A DNA stretch of 13,053 nt from Chloroflexota bacterium (GTDB lineage Bacteria > Chloroflexota > Limnocylindria > QHBO01). The notes beneath the pieces were generated by a model that was not told the DNA's origin, searched no databases, and saw nothing but the letters and a program-made list of their open reading frames with translations. Each line of letters begins with the position of its first letter. Positions within the stretch are counted from its first letter, which is position 1. Below, piece by piece: positions 12,246-13,053 of this stretch. Where the stretch lies: assembly GCA_013697395.1 (NCBI GenBank), contig JACCWY010000417.1:1-13053 (forward strand), read 5' to 3'. The translations under genes and the position numbers were made by a program.

Positions 12246-12251
12246 ACCTTA
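12246..12251 (-). promoter_or_regulatory. -10 box of a leaderless promoter for the septum-formation-domain gene
   Basis: On the minus strand TAAGGT is followed by six bases and then GTG 12239. It lies within the 17-base gap after the phosphatase stop codon. Confidence 0.45.
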
Positions 12252-12256
12252 GCGCG

Positions 12257-12823
12257 TCAGCGCCGCAGGGCGAGATGGAACTTTCGTACGAAGACTTCCT
12301 GCTGACGCGTCTCGACCGCCGTGGGATGACGGACCTGCCTCACACGGGCGATCGCAGCAGCCGGTTCCCAGCCTGCCGCGACGAGAGCGCTCGCCACGAC
12401 GGTCCCGCTGCGGCCGACCCCGCCCATGCAGGCCACGGCCACGTCGCCGTCAGCCCGCGCCGCCGTGATCGAGGCCACGATCGCGCCCATGGCAGGCTCG
12501 TCCGGCGGCGTTCCACCATCCGGCATCGGATGGCGGTCCACCTCGATCCCGATTGCCGCGGCGCGACCGACGATCGCGGGGTCCCCCCAGCGACGAAGCT
12601 CGTCATCGTCCACCAGGAGCATGATCCTGACGACGCCGGCCGCGCGCAGCGCGGCGAGGTCCTGGTCAAGGTCCGCGCGATAGACGCGCCCGGGGTATCG
12701 GATCGACGGCCCGTGCTTGCCCGGCAGCGCCGTCATCCCGACGCGGCCGGCCAGGTCGTCGGCGAAGTCGGAGGCGGGGATCCAGTCGATGGGCGGTGGC
12801 GGATCCTGCGCCGCTGCAGGCAC
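12257..12823 (-). CDS. Cysteine-based protein tyrosine/dual-specificity phosphatase (CDKN3-like)
   Basis: 188-residue cytoplasmic phosphatase-fold protein. The signature CX5R loop is VACMGGVGRSGTVVASAL, with nucleophile Cys132, Arg138 and Ser139. Asp102 in HPMPDGGTPP matches the general acid of the CDKN3/KAP-like group, and the final VRHPTAVETRQQEVFVRKF (164-182) matches the family's closing helix. The residue before Cys is Ala rather than the common His, which may alter Cys acidity. The start GTG 12823 directly follows the TAG of the DUF3090 gene (TAGGTG), giving zero spacing and hinting at translational coupling. The target could be a phosphotyrosine protein, a phosphoinositide or another small phosphoester, and is unknown. 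With a DUF3090 gene upstream this pair resembles actinobacterial clusters in which DUF3090 sits beside an (unrelated) histidine phosphatase. Confidence 0.87.
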   Translation of the reverse strand: MPAAAQDPPPPIDWIPASDFADDLAGRVGMTALPGKHGPSIRYPGRVYRADLDQDLAALRAAGVVRIMLLVDDDELRRWGDPAIVGRAAAIGIEVDRHPMPDGGTPPDEPAMGAIVASITAARADGDVAVACMGGVGRSGTVVASALVAAGWEPAAAIARVRQVRHPTAVETRQQEVFVRKFHLALRR

Positions 12824-13053
12824 CTAGTTGAGCTGCCCGTTGCCGAGCGCGCAGAAGTGGCCTCGAGGGTCCAGCGGCTCGCCGCAGAACGGGCACGCGG
12901 GCCGGCCTGCGACGAGCAGGGCCTCCGCCCGCTGGACGAACGCGCGCGCCGCCGGCGGGTCGAGCCTGACCCGCAGCAGGTCCGGCCCATCGTCGGCATC
13001 GTCGGGCAGCTCGGCATACTCGCCGTCGTCCGTCGGCGTCTGCGCCTCGATCA
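12824..13053 (-). CDS. DUF3090 family protein, C-terminal part (cut by window edge)
   Basis: Seventy-five C-terminal residues are visible. Seen: an acidic spacer (DDADDGPD), then LLRVRLDPPAARAFVQRAEALLVAGRPACPFCGEPLDPRGHFCALGNG in several conserved pieces: the RLDPPAARAF helix, AGRPACPFCGEPLDP, and HFC near the end. The CPFCG plus HxC group looks like a zinc-binding tail. DUF3090 proteins of Actinobacteria end HxCPRxNGY; here the end reads HFCALGNGQLN, a diverged form. Function of the family is unknown; in mycobacteria it is found near mycothiol ligase and a phosphatase. The TAG stop is immediately followed by the phosphatase GTG, so both are probably on one transcript. The start lies outside the window. 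Confidence 0.85.
   Translation of the reverse strand, partial: IEAQTPTDDGEYAELPDDADDGPDLLRVRLDPPAARAFVQRAEALLVAGRPACPFCGEPLDPRGHFCALGNGQLN

Noticed and set aside
1..13053. CRISPR arrays, tRNA/rRNA genes, insertion sequences, phage or defence islands
   Set aside because: No regularly spaced repeats, transposase or integrase motifs, tRNA-like cloverleaf or rRNA-like sequence were seen by eye. The only repeats are linker-coding tracts and short dyads. A covariance-model scan could still find a small RNA that I cannot see.

Overview
This is a GC-rich (roughly 70%), densely packed bacterial chromosomal window with no rRNA, tRNA, CRISPR array or mobile element that I can see. Family content (DUF3090 with a tyrosine phosphatase, DUF4112, DUF72, a septum-formation-domain protein, Pro/Ser/Thr-linker lipoproteins with SH3b) and the repeated placement of a TANNNT -10 box 6-7 bases before start codons fit a soil or freshwater Chloroflexota (Limnocylindria/Ellin6529-like) or an actinobacterial relative. 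That assignment is inference from style, not from a marker gene.

Layout, left to right: a cut-off diacylglycerol/lipid kinase (minus, 1-232) diverges from an SGNH hydrolase (285-1139). A secreted protein joining a caspase-like (clan CD) module to an RlpA-type double-psi beta-barrel follows (1245-2465). It converges on a membrane-anchored sulfite-oxidase-family molybdoenzyme (2477-4033, minus). An orphan receiver-like protein (4138-4569) diverges from that enzyme and is followed by L-threonine aldolase (4591-5637). MsrB (5647-6075, minus) diverges from a VanY-type D,D-carboxypeptidase (6163-7134). Next is a small alpha/beta hydrolase (7155-7676), then the 3' remnant of a WYL-family regulator (about 7691-8032). 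The remnant's stop codon overlaps that of a convergent 46-codon gene (8029-8169). A DUF4112 membrane protein (8234-8749, minus) diverges from a four-helix membrane protein (8811-9236). GNAT acetyltransferase (9261-9746), DUF72 protein (9783-10799) and an SH3b lipoprotein (10817-11599) run on the plus strand. They converge on a minus-strand block: DUF3090 C-terminus (12824-13053), tyrosine/dual-specificity phosphatase (12257-12823) and a zinc-finger/TM/septum-formation protein (11604-12239).

The genes do not form one pathway. Recurrent themes are the cell envelope (SGNH, caspase-DPBB, VanY, SH3b lipoprotein, septum-formation protein, membrane proteins) and sulfur-oxidation or methionine repair (molybdoenzyme, MsrB). 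Most genes look singly transcribed: at least nine starts carry a -10-like hexamer so close that the mRNA should begin at or within a few bases of the start codon (leaderless). Four others have a Shine-Dalgarno sequence. The most noteworthy items are this leaderless architecture, the caspase-like/DPBB fusion, and the decapitated WYL gene, which has a promoter-like sequence and an ATT codon where its start should be.
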